Positions 52,323 to 61,805 of a DNA stretch of 64,000 nucleotides are shown here, in pieces. Every line of letters starts with the position of its first letter. Positions within the stretch are counted from its first letter, which is position 1. Source of the DNA: JABCYV01 sp035512155 (GTDB lineage Bacteria; Acidobacteriota; Terriglobia; Terriglobales; Acidobacteriaceae); assembly GCA_035512155.1 (NCBI GenBank), contig DATKEN010000014.1:124001-188000 (forward strand), read 5' to 3'. The translations under genes and the position numbers were made by a program. The notes under the pieces were generated by a model. The model ran no database searches and was not told where the DNA came from. It saw nothing but the letters and a program-made list of their open reading frames with translations.

Positions 52323-54164
52323 GTGCGTTGGGTGAGTTCCGTTTTGGCGTTGTTCGCCTTGACCGTGGTTGGCTTCTGCGCTGACCAGCCAAAGGGCCTG
52401 CCGCTGCTGCCCTGCCCCGCAGGCTCTCCAGGGACCCCCGCTTGTACTCCTTCCAAGAGAGAACTGAATGACGCCAAGTCTGCCTTTGCCAAGGGAATGA
52501 AGTTACAGCGCGAAAAGCGTACAGATGAGGCTTTGGACCAATTCGAGGACGCCGCTCGGCTCGCTCCACAAGACGTGGTCTATCTGACGGCGCGAGAAAT
52601 GACTCGCCAGCAAATAGTGTTCGACCATTTGCAGCGTGGAAACGCGGCATTGCTGAAAGGCCAGCAAGTGGAAGCCCTGGCCGAATTCCGCAACGCCTTG
52701 CACCTGGATCCGCAGAACGAGTTCGCACAGCAACGCTTGCGCGACGCGCTCAGCGAGTGGGCACCCAAGGCCTCGGACACTCCCCGAGTCTTGGCCGAGG
52801 CAGGCGAAATCCGAGTCAGCCCGAATCCGGTCCGCGCCGATTTTCACTACCGTGGCGACAGCCGTGGACTGCTGACGCAGGTGGCAGCCGCGTTCGGAGT
52901 GGCGGTAGTCCTTGACGATTCCGTGGCGTCCCGAACAATACGCTTCGACGTCGGCGATGTAGACTTTTACAGCGCCATGCGCGCCGCTTGTGAGGTGACG
53001 CACACATTTTGGACGTCCATGGCGGAGAAGCAAGTCCTTGTGGCTTCCGAGTCCGCCGAGAATCACCGTCAATTCGACCGCATGGCGATGCGCACTTTTC
53101 ATGTGCCCGGCGCGAGTACACCGCAGGAATTGAACGACATCGTCAACCTACTGCGTACGGTGTTCGAAATCCGGTTCATTACCCCGCAACCAGCTCGTCA
53201 ATCCATAGCCGTACGCGCGCCTGAGCGTACCTTAGACGCCGCCTCGCAGTTTATGGAGGCGCTGGGAGCCTCGCGTCCCCAAGTAATGCTCGATGTCCAC
53301 GTTTACGAGATCAGTCATACCCTGACCCGCAATATGGGGTTGCAGATTCCTACTCAATTCAAGCTATTCAATATCCCCGCTGCGGCTCTGGGAGCGCTGG
53401 GCGGACAGAATATTCAACAACTGATCAACCAGCTCATCTCTAGCGGCGGCATCAATCAGGCCAATTCCCAGTCTCTCTCGGCTCTGCTGGCACAGTTGCA
53501 GGGCCAGCAGAATTCGATCTTCAGCCAACCTCTGGCCACCTTTGGTGGCGGCTTGACTTTCATGGGATTAAGCTTGGGGACTCTAGGGGCACAATTGTCC
53601 TTGAACGAGAGCACCGCCAAGACCCTGCAACACGCCACGCTGCGAGCGGCGCAGGGTAACGATGCCACCCTCCACATTGGCGCGCGCTATCCTATTTTGA
53701 ACGCTAGCTTCGCGCCCATCTTCAATACCGCGGCTATTTCGCAGGTGATCCAGAACAACAGCTTCCAGGCTCCTGTGCCGTCGTTTAACTACGAGGACAT
53801 CGGACTGAGCATCAAGGCGAAACCCGTGGTGACCGGTGACTCCGACGTGAGTATGCAATTGGAAATCCAGTTTCGCGCGCTGGGCGCCCAGTCGTTCAAT
53901 GGCATCCCGATCATCTCCAACCGCGAATACAAGGGCAACATTACGTTAAAGGATGAAGAACCGGCAGTGGTAGCCGGCACGCTATCACGCTCGGAGCAAC
54001 TCAGCATGAGCGGAATCCCAGGCTTGGGCTATGTTCCTGGACTGAATCACGTTATGACCAGTAACACCAAGCAAGTGGACGACGATGAATTGCTGATCGT
54101 GATCACACCCCACATAACCAGCCAGCCTACAGGTCAGACTACGGAAGTCTGGCTGGCCAAGTAG
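52323..54164 (+). CDS. TPR-secretin outer-membrane protein (type II/IV secretion family)
   Basis: This product is about 613 residues from GTG 52323. Domains in order are a signal peptide (MRWVSSVLALFALTVVGFCA), a TPR region (residues about 50-140), an STN-like N0 domain (YRGDSRGLLTQVAAAFGVAV), an N1-like domain (NDIVNLLRTVFEIRFITPQ) and a secretin barrel (VMLDVHVYEISHTLTRNMGL, EEPAVVAGTLSRSEQLSMSG, PGLGYVPGLNHVMTSN, LLIVITPHI). A Gln/Leu-rich insert (NIQQLINQLISSGGINQANS) lies inside it. It forms a multimeric channel, but no other secretion gene is near. TACAAT ends 6 nt before GTG, without a ribosome site. Confidence 0.9.
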   Translation: MRWVSSVLALFALTVVGFCADQPKGLPLLPCPAGSPGTPACTPSKRELNDAKSAFAKGMKLQREKRTDEALDQFEDAARLAPQDVVYLTAREMTRQQIVFDHLQRGNAALLKGQQVEALAEFRNALHLDPQNEFAQQRLRDALSEWAPKASDTPRVLAEAGEIRVSPNPVRADFHYRGDSRGLLTQVAAAFGVAVVLDDSVASRTIRFDVGDVDFYSAMRAACEVTHTFWTSMAEKQVLVASESAENHRQFDRMAMRTFHVPGASTPQELNDIVNLLRTVFEIRFITPQPARQSIAVRAPERTLDAASQFMEALGASRPQVMLDVHVYEISHTLTRNMGLQIPTQFKLFNIPAAALGALGGQNIQQLINQLISSGGINQANSQSLSALLAQLQGQQNSIFSQPLATFGGGLTFMGLSLGTLGAQLSLNESTAKTLQHATLRAAQGNDATLHIGARYPILNASFAPIFNTAAISQVIQNNSFQAPVPSFNYEDIGLSIKAKPVVTGDSDVSMQLEIQFRALGAQSFNGIPIISNREYKGNITLKDEEPAVVAGTLSRSEQLSMSGIPGLGYVPGLNHVMTSNTKQVDDDELLIVITPHITSQPTGQTTEVWLAK

Positions 54165-54170
54165 CCAGAG

Positions 54171-55061
54171 CTACTTCCCTTCCTTGGCGGCGAAGTCCAC
54201 CAGATTCTTCAAAACATCGTATGGAATGCTAGTGACGTTTGCCACTTTCCGTCCATTGATGAACAACGTAGGTGTGCTGTTTACTTCTACCGAAGTCCCT
54301 AGAGCCACAGAGCGCTGGATCCGGCCAACAGTCTCCGGCTTTGCCGCGCACGCGGCGACGTCCGCGCCCTTCACTCCGACCGCGTCGGCGATGGCCGTCA
54401 GCTTCTCATCCGCATTGGCCGCGGTAATCTCTTTCTGAGCGTCGAACGTGGCCGTCTCGAACTTCCAAAAGGCCTCATTGGAACTGCGCGCGACGCAATC
54501 GGCGTAGTAAGCGGCCTTAGCGGCCCAGTCATGGACCGGGAGCGGAAAACCCTGAAAGACCAGGCGAGCGTTCTTTTCTTCCGATATCAGCTTGTCAATA
54601 GTGGGCTGCCCCTGTTTGCAGAACGGACACTGCAAATCACTGAACTCCACCAACAGTACTGGCGCGTCCGCCGGGCCCAAACTGGGTCCGGTCACGCCTT
54701 TTTTCAGATCTTCATTCGTAGCCACGAAAGGATGGGTGCCGAAAGGGATGATGTCTCCAATTACCGCGTGTTTTCCATCCGCGGTGACGTAAAGCTTATT
54801 GGTCTGCTTCCCTTGCGGGCTGGTGATTGCCACCAGCACCTCGGCCAGTCCCTCTGCGGAAGCCGGTTTGATGTCAACCACACTCCAGGTCACCGAGGAA
54901 TCGTAACCGAACATCTGCTGCATAAAGGCATTGACGGTCTCTTCCGAAGGAAGCTTCGCGCTGGCGGTCTTAGCTGCTGGCGGTGGCGCAGACTTCTGTT
55001 GTGCGGAAGCGATGCAAGGGAGCAGAAGAATGGCAAGCAAACCTATCCGAAAACGATGCAT
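54171..55061 (-). CDS. DsbA-like exported thiol-disulfide protein
   Basis: This 296-residue protein has a signal peptide (MHRFRIGLLAILLLPCIASA), an N-terminal domain (SEETVNAFMQQMFGYDSSVT, about residues 35-115) and a DsbA/thioredoxin domain with VEFSDLQCPFCKQGQPTIDK (CPFC) and the cis-Pro loop VNSTPTLFINGRK. Two more cysteines (ADCVAR, AACAAK) may structure the helical insert. It likely oxidises or isomerises periplasmic disulfides. AAGGAA precedes the ATG. It converges with the secretin gene by 6 bp. Confidence 0.92.
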   Translation of the reverse strand: MHRFRIGLLAILLLPCIASAQQKSAPPPAAKTASAKLPSEETVNAFMQQMFGYDSSVTWSVVDIKPASAEGLAEVLVAITSPQGKQTNKLYVTADGKHAVIGDIIPFGTHPFVATNEDLKKGVTGPSLGPADAPVLLVEFSDLQCPFCKQGQPTIDKLISEEKNARLVFQGFPLPVHDWAAKAAYYADCVARSSNEAFWKFETATFDAQKEITAANADEKLTAIADAVGVKGADVAACAAKPETVGRIQRSVALGTSVEVNSTPTLFINGRKVANVTSIPYDVLKNLVDFAAKEGK

Positions 55062-55087
55062 GAGTTCCTTTCTTGTAACGCATGAGT

Positions 55088-56728
55088 CTACACGTCTAGC
55101 TTCGCGGCAATGGGGAAACGGCGTCCGTAGCCGAAAGCCTTTGCGGAAATCTTGATTCCAGGAGCAGCTTGCTGGCGCTTGTACTCAGCGGAGTTCACCA
55201 TATGAATTACCCGCCGCACCACCACGATGTCAAACCCTCGATCGGCGGCAATCTGCTCGGCGGTGCGCGATTCTTCTACGTAATCTTCCAGGATTGCGTC
55301 CAGAACCTCGTAGGGGGGGAGAACGTCACTGTCTTTCTGGTCGGGGCGCAGCTCGGCAGAGGGCGGCTTTTCCAAGCTGGCTTGCGGGATTGCAGCTCGC
55401 CTCGAATTGACATAGTGGCTGAGACGGTAGACCAGAGTTTTGGGCACGTCGGAGATCACCGCTAAACCTCCCACCATGTCGCCGTATAGCGTGCAGTAAC
55501 CCACTCCCAATTCGCTCTTATTTCCGGTACTCAGCACGATTGCGCCAAATTTATTGGAGAGCGCCATCAGCAGCGTACCGCGGGTGCGGGACTGAATATT
55601 TTCCTCAGTGACGTCCTCCTGACGGCCAGCGAAGACTTTCTCCAGGGTCTTGCGGTAGCTCTCGAAAATTTCAGCGATGCCTAGCACTTCGAAACGAATT
55701 CCCAGATTCCGGGCAAGGGCTTGTGCATCGTTAATCGATCCCGGCGACGAATACGGACCGGGCATCCCCACGCCGATCACATTTTCAGACCCGACCGCGT
55801 CAACCGCAATCGTGGCTGTCAGGGCGGAGTCGATGCCTCCACTCAAACCTACGATCACTTGTTTAAAGCCGCACTTGCGGACGTAATCCCGTGTTCCCAA
55901 GACCAGTGCCGCGTAGGCGCTGGCTTCTTCGCTTGCGATCTGCTCGTGGACTTCTCCTGTGAGTTGATTGGAGTCAAAATAAATCAGGTCCTCTTCGAAG
56001 GACTTGCCCTGCGCGATCACCTTCCCTTTGGGATCTAGAACCAGGCTGGACCCGTCAAACACTAAACTGTCATTGCCCCCGACCTGATTGACCATAACCA
56101 CGGGGACGTCGTAATTGCGGGCGATCGTGGCCAGCATTTCAAGGCGAAGCTCACGCTTTCCCAGCCAGAATGGCGACGCCGAAATGTTCAGCATGAAATT
56201 GCCGCCGGCCTGAATCAGCGCTTCGACGGGGTCGAAGGTGTAAAGTCGTCTGTTCCAGAAGTGTTTGTCGTTCCAGGCGTCCTCGCAGATGGTGAGCGCC
56301 ATCTGCTTGCCGCAGAAGGGGAACAGTTTCTGGCTTTTTGCCGGCGCGAAATTGCGCATTTCGTCGAAGACGTCGTAGGTAGGCAACAGCATCTTGGACT
56401 GCAGAAACGCCACCTTGCCGTCCCGAAGCAGAGCAGCGGAGTTCATCACCGACTTGCCGGTCTCGGCCTCGGCCGGAGTCACGAGCCCGCAGATGACGGC
56501 GATGCCACGGGTTTCTACGGCGATTTTCTCGACTGTCTCCCGATTGTGAGCGACAAAGGATGCGCGTTCCACCAGATCACGGGGCGGGTAACCGCAGACG
56601 GAGAGTTCAGGGAATAGCACGAGACCGGCACCCCCACTCTGCGCCCGGTGAGCGAAATCAACGATCTTAGCGGCGTTACCGCTGAAATCCCCCACCGTGG
56701 GATTGATCTGACCCAGTGCGATCTTCAC
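55088..56728 (-). CDS. nadE: Glutamine-dependent NAD+ synthetase
   Basis: This 546-residue two-domain enzyme amidates deamido-NAD. The N-terminal nitrilase domain has the Glu-Lys-Cys triad in VLFPELSVCGYPPRDL, LQSKMLLPTYDVFDE and ALTICEDAWND. The synthetase domain has the P-loop IVGLSGGIDSALTATI, then GVGMPGPYSSPGS and STGNKSELGVGYCTLYGD. The start is GTG 56728; TACACT (56735-56740, minus strand) ends 6 nt before it, so it may be leaderless. It lies 26 bp upstream of the DsbA-like gene and in the same direction, so cotranscription is possible. Confidence 0.97.
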   Translation of the reverse strand: MKIALGQINPTVGDFSGNAAKIVDFAHRAQSGGAGLVLFPELSVCGYPPRDLVERASFVAHNRETVEKIAVETRGIAVICGLVTPAEAETGKSVMNSAALLRDGKVAFLQSKMLLPTYDVFDEMRNFAPAKSQKLFPFCGKQMALTICEDAWNDKHFWNRRLYTFDPVEALIQAGGNFMLNISASPFWLGKRELRLEMLATIARNYDVPVVMVNQVGGNDSLVFDGSSLVLDPKGKVIAQGKSFEEDLIYFDSNQLTGEVHEQIASEEASAYAALVLGTRDYVRKCGFKQVIVGLSGGIDSALTATIAVDAVGSENVIGVGMPGPYSSPGSINDAQALARNLGIRFEVLGIAEIFESYRKTLEKVFAGRQEDVTEENIQSRTRGTLLMALSNKFGAIVLSTGNKSELGVGYCTLYGDMVGGLAVISDVPKTLVYRLSHYVNSRRAAIPQASLEKPPSAELRPDQKDSDVLPPYEVLDAILEDYVEESRTAEQIAADRGFDIVVVRRVIHMVNSAEYKRQQAAPGIKISAKAFGYGRRFPIAAKLDV

Positions 56729-56804
56729 CTCTTCAGTGTAAAGCGGCGGTGCGTGGGAGCCAAGTCGAGCGCGGAGTACATATCAGAACAGTTTGCAGAA
56801 CAAG

Positions 56805-57806
56805 CTAGTTCGGTGGTCCACCTGGGTCGAGCGGAGGCGGAGGAGGCGCGGGTGTCGGCCTCTTGCTGACAGTGGTCGTAGACGAGGTGTCCGTCGGTAC
56901 CTCACCGGGACGGCGCAAAGTCGGGGCGCCCGCTGGGTGGGCTTCGGGCTGATCAGGTCCTTTAGCAACCGTGGGCTGCGGCGCCAGAATTACTTCTTTA
57001 TCGGTGCGGACAAGCTTTTCGCCATTTACTTTTATGGTCTCAACCCGAATCACCTCGTCACCCACTAGGCGCACGAAGTGTACGTCTTGCGGCGGCTCGC
57101 CATAAATCCAATCTTCGTACTCAGTTTCGCCATCTTTCTCGCGAATCTTTTTCGCCGGCCGACCCTTGGCGTAAATCACCATCTCCCGATTCATGCCTAC
57201 CAGGACGTTATGGTTCTTGATCGCTTCCTTCACATTCGGCGGGACGGTCTCTAGATAAGCCTCCGCCGCAGATTTAGCATTGAAGTCGAACACAGGTCGC
57301 AGCAGGTCCTTGAGCTGCTGTGGGTTTAAATCTGGAACATAGCGGTCGAACACCAGGTCCACGAAAGACCCGCGCGGATTGGCGTTGGGGTCGCTGGGCG
57401 CGATCGGTCTCGTACCCCCCATCCCTCCCACTTCAATGTGCTGATACCACTTCTGTTTCTTGATGGGGCCGCCATTGATCTCAAAGTGGATCCGATCATC
57501 TTTGATCAGAATCGAGGTGATACGCGCCTGGTCTCCTGGCTTAGCGGAGGGTCCCCACATGGCCATTAATCGCTCGAGTTCGGGTCCATCGGGCAAAATC
57601 TTCCCATTCTTCAAGGTGAGACCGGTTTTGCCCATGGGGAACGGTGAGCGCACGTACACTAACTCGGCATTAAAGGTGCGAATCAGATCCATCCGGGTTT
57701 GCTTGGAGAGGCGCGGCGCCGCGGAAGATTTTGGGTCGTCGGCAGTTAAAGCGGCCAGGGACACTAGAAGAAAAGAGACGAGAAGCGGAAGGCAACGTGA
57801 CTTCAT
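56805..57806 (-). CDS. Secreted protein of unknown function
   Basis: This protein is about 333 residues from ATG 57806, chosen for its signal peptide (MKSRCLPLLVSFLLVSLAAL). A longer frame from 57899 overlaps the divergent gene. Recognisable pieces are NAELVYVRSPFPMGKTGLTL, IHFEINGGPIKKQKWYQHIE and VGMNREMVIYAKGRPAKKIR followed by EDWIYGEPPQDVHFVRLVGD, a pattern known from acidobacterial hypothetical proteins. The C-terminus is a Pro-rich tail (SKRPTPAPPPPPLDPGGPPN). The function is unknown; the IYGEPPQ segment resembles proteins of the SmpA/OmlA fold. Confidence 0.75.
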   Translation of the reverse strand: MKSRCLPLLVSFLLVSLAALTADDPKSSAAPRLSKQTRMDLIRTFNAELVYVRSPFPMGKTGLTLKNGKILPDGPELERLMAMWGPSAKPGDQARITSILIKDDRIHFEINGGPIKKQKWYQHIEVGGMGGTRPIAPSDPNANPRGSFVDLVFDRYVPDLNPQQLKDLLRPVFDFNAKSAAEAYLETVPPNVKEAIKNHNVLVGMNREMVIYAKGRPAKKIREKDGETEYEDWIYGEPPQDVHFVRLVGDEVIRVETIKVNGEKLVRTDKEVILAPQPTVAKGPDQPEAHPAGAPTLRRPGEVPTDTSSTTTVSKRPTPAPPPPPLDPGGPPN

Positions 57807-57868
57807 CGGACACCCCGGGCCGATAACGCTTTCATTATAGCGCCGTCTGAGTGGTAGAGAGTGCGAAT

Positions 57869-59077
57869 ATGGCATCGACCACTGGTCCCTCGCATCCACT
57901 TCCTGCCCATCGAGCTAAGGGGAATAGCTCGGCCAAAAGTCTCCGGTTAATTGTTCTCGTCTTAGCCGCTATAGCGTTTGGCCCGAATCTTCGCGCTCAA
58001 AACCGTCTGGCCCAGAATACGAAGGATGAGGGCAACTCAGAAACCAAGCCGGATGACTGGCCCACGGTTAGCGCCAACTCCGCCGGAATTTCCGGCGACC
58101 GTCTGCAGGCAATGGAAGGCTTGGCCCGTTCCGGAGAACTCAAGAAAATCGGCAGCGTTCTGATTGCCAGGCATGGGAAGCTGGCTTACGAGGCATATTT
58201 TGACGGCGACGCCGGGACTATGCGAAACACTCGCTCAGCCACCAAGACCATCACCAGTATGCTCGTTGGCATTGCCATCGACAAAGGCAGTTTACCTGGC
58301 GTCGACGCTCCGATCTTGCCGTTCTTTCCCGACAAACAGCCTCTGCAGAATCCCGATCCGCGCAAGGCGAAAATTACGGTTGAGGACTTCCTCACCATGA
58401 GTTCCCTGCTGGAATGCGATGACAACAACGATTTTTCGCGTGGGAATGAAGAACGCATGTACTTGATCGAAGATTGGATCAAGTTCACCCTCGATCTTCC
58501 GATTCGAGGATTCCCGTCGTTTTCCAACAAGCCGCAAAATTCCCCATACGGCCGCAGCTTCAGTTATTGCACCGCCGGCGTCAGCACCTTAGGAGGAGTC
58601 CTTGAGCGAGCAACCAAAATGCCAGTGCCCGACTTCGCCATGAAGAACTTGTTTGCTCCGCTCGGAATCCAAAAAGTGGGATGGACCCTATCTCCCATGG
58701 GCATGGCTCAGACCGGAGGAGGACTAAGTCTTCGCAGTAAAGACCTGCTAAAGCTGGGTCAGTTGTATTTGAACGGAGGCGTTTGGAACGGCACCCGGGT
58801 CGTCTCCGAACGGTGGGTGAAAACCTCCACGCAGCCGCATGCCCGTGTCGACGAAAACACGGAATACGGATATCTCTGGTGGCTGAAGCGATTCAAGTCA
58901 GGGGAGAAGAATTTCCCTGCTTATTGCATGTTGGGCAATGGCGGGAACAAGGTCGCCGTGTTTCCAGATCTTGACATGGTAGTTGTCATTACCAGCACCA
59001 ACTACAGCACCCGTGGCATGCACGAACAGACCGATCGAATGTTAACGGATTTCATCTTGCCGTCGGTCGCGCCGTAG
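57869..59077 (+). CDS. Secreted serine hydrolase, beta-lactamase class C family
   Basis: This protein is about 402 residues from ATG 57869, with a GTG alternative at 57851. An N-terminal hydrophobic segment (LRLIVLVLAAIAFGPN) exports it. The catalytic SxxK is in NTRSATKTITSMLVG; the second motif reads FSYCTAGVSTLGGVLE (Tyr-Cys-Thr instead of Tyr-x-Asn), and the third is MLGNGGNKVAVFPD. The family includes esterases, DD-peptidases and transpeptidase-like enzymes, so the substrate is open. It is divergent from the secreted hypothetical gene. Confidence 0.9.
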   Translation: MASTTGPSHPLPAHRAKGNSSAKSLRLIVLVLAAIAFGPNLRAQNRLAQNTKDEGNSETKPDDWPTVSANSAGISGDRLQAMEGLARSGELKKIGSVLIARHGKLAYEAYFDGDAGTMRNTRSATKTITSMLVGIAIDKGSLPGVDAPILPFFPDKQPLQNPDPRKAKITVEDFLTMSSLLECDDNNDFSRGNEERMYLIEDWIKFTLDLPIRGFPSFSNKPQNSPYGRSFSYCTAGVSTLGGVLERATKMPVPDFAMKNLFAPLGIQKVGWTLSPMGMAQTGGGLSLRSKDLLKLGQLYLNGGVWNGTRVVSERWVKTSTQPHARVDENTEYGYLWWLKRFKSGEKNFPAYCMLGNGGNKVAVFPDLDMVVVITSTNYSTRGMHEQTDRMLTDFILPSVAP

Positions 59078-59155
59078 ATTTGCTCCGTGTGGCGGTGATC
59101 AAAGCGCAGCGACCGCCGGCGCTAGGGACTCAGGACTGCGTTCGGAATGACAACC

Positions 59156-60190
59156 TCACTCGGTTGAAATCCTCAGGCCGTCGCGGGCCACTTGCAGCGG
59201 AAGGACGCGTCCGCCGTTGTCCCCGATGGCGGTCGCCACACGGCTAGCGGCCCCTTTTTCCACCAGGAATATCACACAGCCACCACCACCAGCTCCGCAC
59301 GCCTTTGCGCCGCGTCCGCCGTGCTTGGCAGCTACCGCGATTAATTTGTCGATCAGCGGAGTAGTGATGCCCGGTGCATTGGTGCGGCGGAGCTTCCATT
59401 CTTCGCGCAGCAACCGTCCGACTTCATCCCAATCGGCATGAAGCAGGGCCTGGTGCATGACGCGGGCCACTTCCACAATGCGTTCGAAGTTACGAAATAC
59501 GCGTTTATCTCCATCAATGTGAGCCTTGAAGACCTCCCAGTTATTGATGCCGGACTTACGCGGAGCCCCGGTATAGGCCAGCACGAAACGCGACTCAATC
59601 TCTTCCGGCATGACTGGAATGGCCTCGCGGTGGATGCCATCGGCATCGAGATGAATGGAGCTGGCGCCACCATAAAGTGCCGGATAGTAATCCTGGCATC
59701 CTGTGGGTACCTGGATGATCTGGGATTCGACGTTCTGGGCGATCACACGCATCTGTTCGAGGGTCAGATTGCGGTCGGTGAAACGGGCCAAAGCCGCGGT
59801 CGTAGCAATCATCAGCGCCGATGATCCCGATATGCCCGCTCCGGCCGGCGATTCGGAGTCGGTCTCGATGAGCAGGCCTTCTTTGGGCGCGAAAAATTGC
59901 AGCAGGCGCGCGGCCAACGGCAGGCGAAACCGGCGCGCCGCGCGCAATTCCTCGAAGTTCGGGAATTCCTCTTCGCGTCTGGTGTCGAGCGAGCGCAAAT
60001 GGAGGCGCTTCCCTTTTAACGGAGTGATGCGGCAGGTAGTTAGAATGTTCACCGCAAAATTCAGGGTGAGTGCGCCGGGATGGAACAGATAGAGCGGCCA
60101 CAGGTCGACGGTTCCGCCAGCCAGGTCGGCACGACAGGGGGCCTGCGCCATAATGGCCGGTCCGCTCTGGCTGTAGGCCGCCTGCCGCAT
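59156..60190 (-). CDS. GHMP-family small-molecule kinase
   Basis: This kinase is about 344 residues from ATG 60190. TAGAAT (60199-60204, minus strand) lies 8 nt before it and would be inside the gene if the longer frame (60220) were used. Motif 1 is APCRADLAGGTVDLWPLYLF, motif 2 is ESPAGAGISGSSALMIATTA (ATP phosphate loop), motif 3 is CGAGGGGCVIFLV. It resembles sugar kinases such as heptose 7-phosphate or L-fucose/galactose-type kinases; the substrate cannot be fixed. No heptose gene is close. Confidence 0.85.
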   Translation of the reverse strand: MRQAAYSQSGPAIMAQAPCRADLAGGTVDLWPLYLFHPGALTLNFAVNILTTCRITPLKGKRLHLRSLDTRREEEFPNFEELRAARRFRLPLAARLLQFFAPKEGLLIETDSESPAGAGISGSSALMIATTAALARFTDRNLTLEQMRVIAQNVESQIIQVPTGCQDYYPALYGGASSIHLDADGIHREAIPVMPEEIESRFVLAYTGAPRKSGINNWEVFKAHIDGDKRVFRNFERIVEVARVMHQALLHADWDEVGRLLREEWKLRRTNAPGITTPLIDKLIAVAAKHGGRGAKACGAGGGGCVIFLVEKGAASRVATAIGDNGGRVLPLQVARDGLRISTE

Positions 60191-60362
60191 GGTCGGCCAT
60201 TCTACACGGTAACCACTCAAGGCAAGAGGGACCGTCGTCGATCAGAAGCAATCGTTGACAATGAACGCCCTTTGGCGCACACTCGGCCCATGCACGGCTT
60301 TGCCGCTTCCAGCCGAGCGGCAGCGACTCTTAAGACATTGCAGTTACTGGAGTCGTCCAAGA

Positions 60363-61751
60363 ATGGCTCATTCTCCACTTCAAGGTCCCGAGTTCCCCGC
60401 AGTGGCCGAACCACCCGTAATACCCCAACTCGATAGTCCGACTTCAGCCCAGGTCGCCGCAGCACGCGACGACGCCGATGCGATCTTCTTGGCTTTAGGG
60501 GACTTCATCACCGGCACGCAAGACGTTGATGTGATTCTTGGTGCGATCGCCGAAGCTGCTCAGCGTCTTACTCAATCGGGCGGGGTGGCCATTGCTATGC
60601 GACGCAACGAGGTTGTTGTCTGCCTGGGCAGAAGCGGTGAAATGGCTCCGCCGCTCGGTACCCGACTCGGTGTTGACTCCGGTATCTCCGGCGAGTGCCT
60701 GCGCACCGGAAACACGTTGCGGTGCGACGACGCCAGCAAAGACTATCGTGCGGATCAGGAAGTTTGCCGGAAGCTCGGACTGCGATCCATCGCCGCCGTG
60801 CCTATGCGTCAAGGAGCCCAAACCGTCGGGATCCTGGAAGCATTCTCCAGCCAGCGCTGCGCATTTGCGGAAGAACACATGGATTTCCTGACGCGTCTGG
60901 CGAGGCTCGCGGAGGTAGCGGCGTTTGAATCAGGGGAGGAACTTCAGTCCGAGCCCACTTCCCACGGGCGAGCGGACTTGGATTCGACGCCGCCCTTGAG
61001 CCACGTCCGCAGCAAGGTCCCGATGCCTCCGCACAGGACCCTGCAGAGTGAGCACAGGCAATATTACCGGGTCGCGGCCGTCGTTGTGGCGATGTTATCT
61101 CTGTTTTCGGTGGTTGGGTGGAGAATGCGACGTAATTCAGGGGGTGGAATCCCCCGCAGCGGACCTCTACCTACGACCGCATTGCCCGCGCCCGCGATGC
61201 CTCAGGCCGAAACTGCAGAGGTTTTGTCAATGGTGGCGCCCGCCACGAAGCCCAACCCGGCGCATTCCCGAACCGACGTCGGCACTGCGAGGCCGCTGGA
61301 CACAATCCAGCGAGCCAGCAAAACGGAAGCGGCGCCGGTTGCAACTTCCCACAACGAGGCGCCGGATTCGGCAGAGCATTCCTACCCTCCCGTTGCACGC
61401 CCCGCTACCGACGCCACCGAACTAGTAAGCCTGCTCTCGGTGCCGGCCACATTACCCCAGTTCGCAGCCCCGGTTTCGCAGGGATTCTCGGGTGGCGCTC
61501 TAGCTCACAAGGTGCAACCGATCTATCCGCGTCAGGCGATCACCCTTCGTCTCGAAGGATCTGTACATCTCCAAGCGACGGTTACAGAGAACGGAGTGGT
61601 TCGCGACCTTAAAGTGACGAGCGGGCATCCAATGCTGGCTCGGGCCGCAATGCAAGCCGTGAATCAGTGGCGTTACCGTCCGTTTATGCTGAACGGTAAA
61701 CCGATACAGCAACAGGTCAACATTTCGATCGACTTCAAGGCGCCACGGTGA
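60363..61751 (+). CDS. GAF-domain, transmembrane, TonB C-terminal fusion protein
   Basis: This protein is about 462 residues from ATG 60363. Residues about 40-190 are a GAF domain (DVILGAIAEAAQRLTQSGGV, GVDSGISGECLRTG, RSIAAVPMRQGAQTVGILEA). A single membrane helix is at about 235-253 (RVAAVVVAMLSLFSVVGW). A Pro/Ala/Thr-rich spacer follows to about 370. The last 90 residues are a TonB C-domain (VQPIYPRQAITLRLEGSVHL, LARAAMQAVNQWRYRPF). The topology puts GAF in the cytoplasm and TonB in the periplasm, coupling a sensor to an energy transducer. No exbB or exbD is near. ATG 60255 or 60261 are weaker alternative starts. Confidence 0.85.
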   Translation: MAHSPLQGPEFPAVAEPPVIPQLDSPTSAQVAAARDDADAIFLALGDFITGTQDVDVILGAIAEAAQRLTQSGGVAIAMRRNEVVVCLGRSGEMAPPLGTRLGVDSGISGECLRTGNTLRCDDASKDYRADQEVCRKLGLRSIAAVPMRQGAQTVGILEAFSSQRCAFAEEHMDFLTRLARLAEVAAFESGEELQSEPTSHGRADLDSTPPLSHVRSKVPMPPHRTLQSEHRQYYRVAAVVVAMLSLFSVVGWRMRRNSGGGIPRSGPLPTTALPAPAMPQAETAEVLSMVAPATKPNPAHSRTDVGTARPLDTIQRASKTEAAPVATSHNEAPDSAEHSYPPVARPATDATELVSLLSVPATLPQFAAPVSQGFSGGALAHKVQPIYPRQAITLRLEGSVHLQATVTENGVVRDLKVTSGHPMLARAAMQAVNQWRYRPFMLNGKPIQQQVNISIDFKAPR

Positions 61752-61805
61752 GGGAAATGGTGGCCCAGACTTTCATAGGAGTAGGAACGATCTGACTCGT
61801 GTCTT

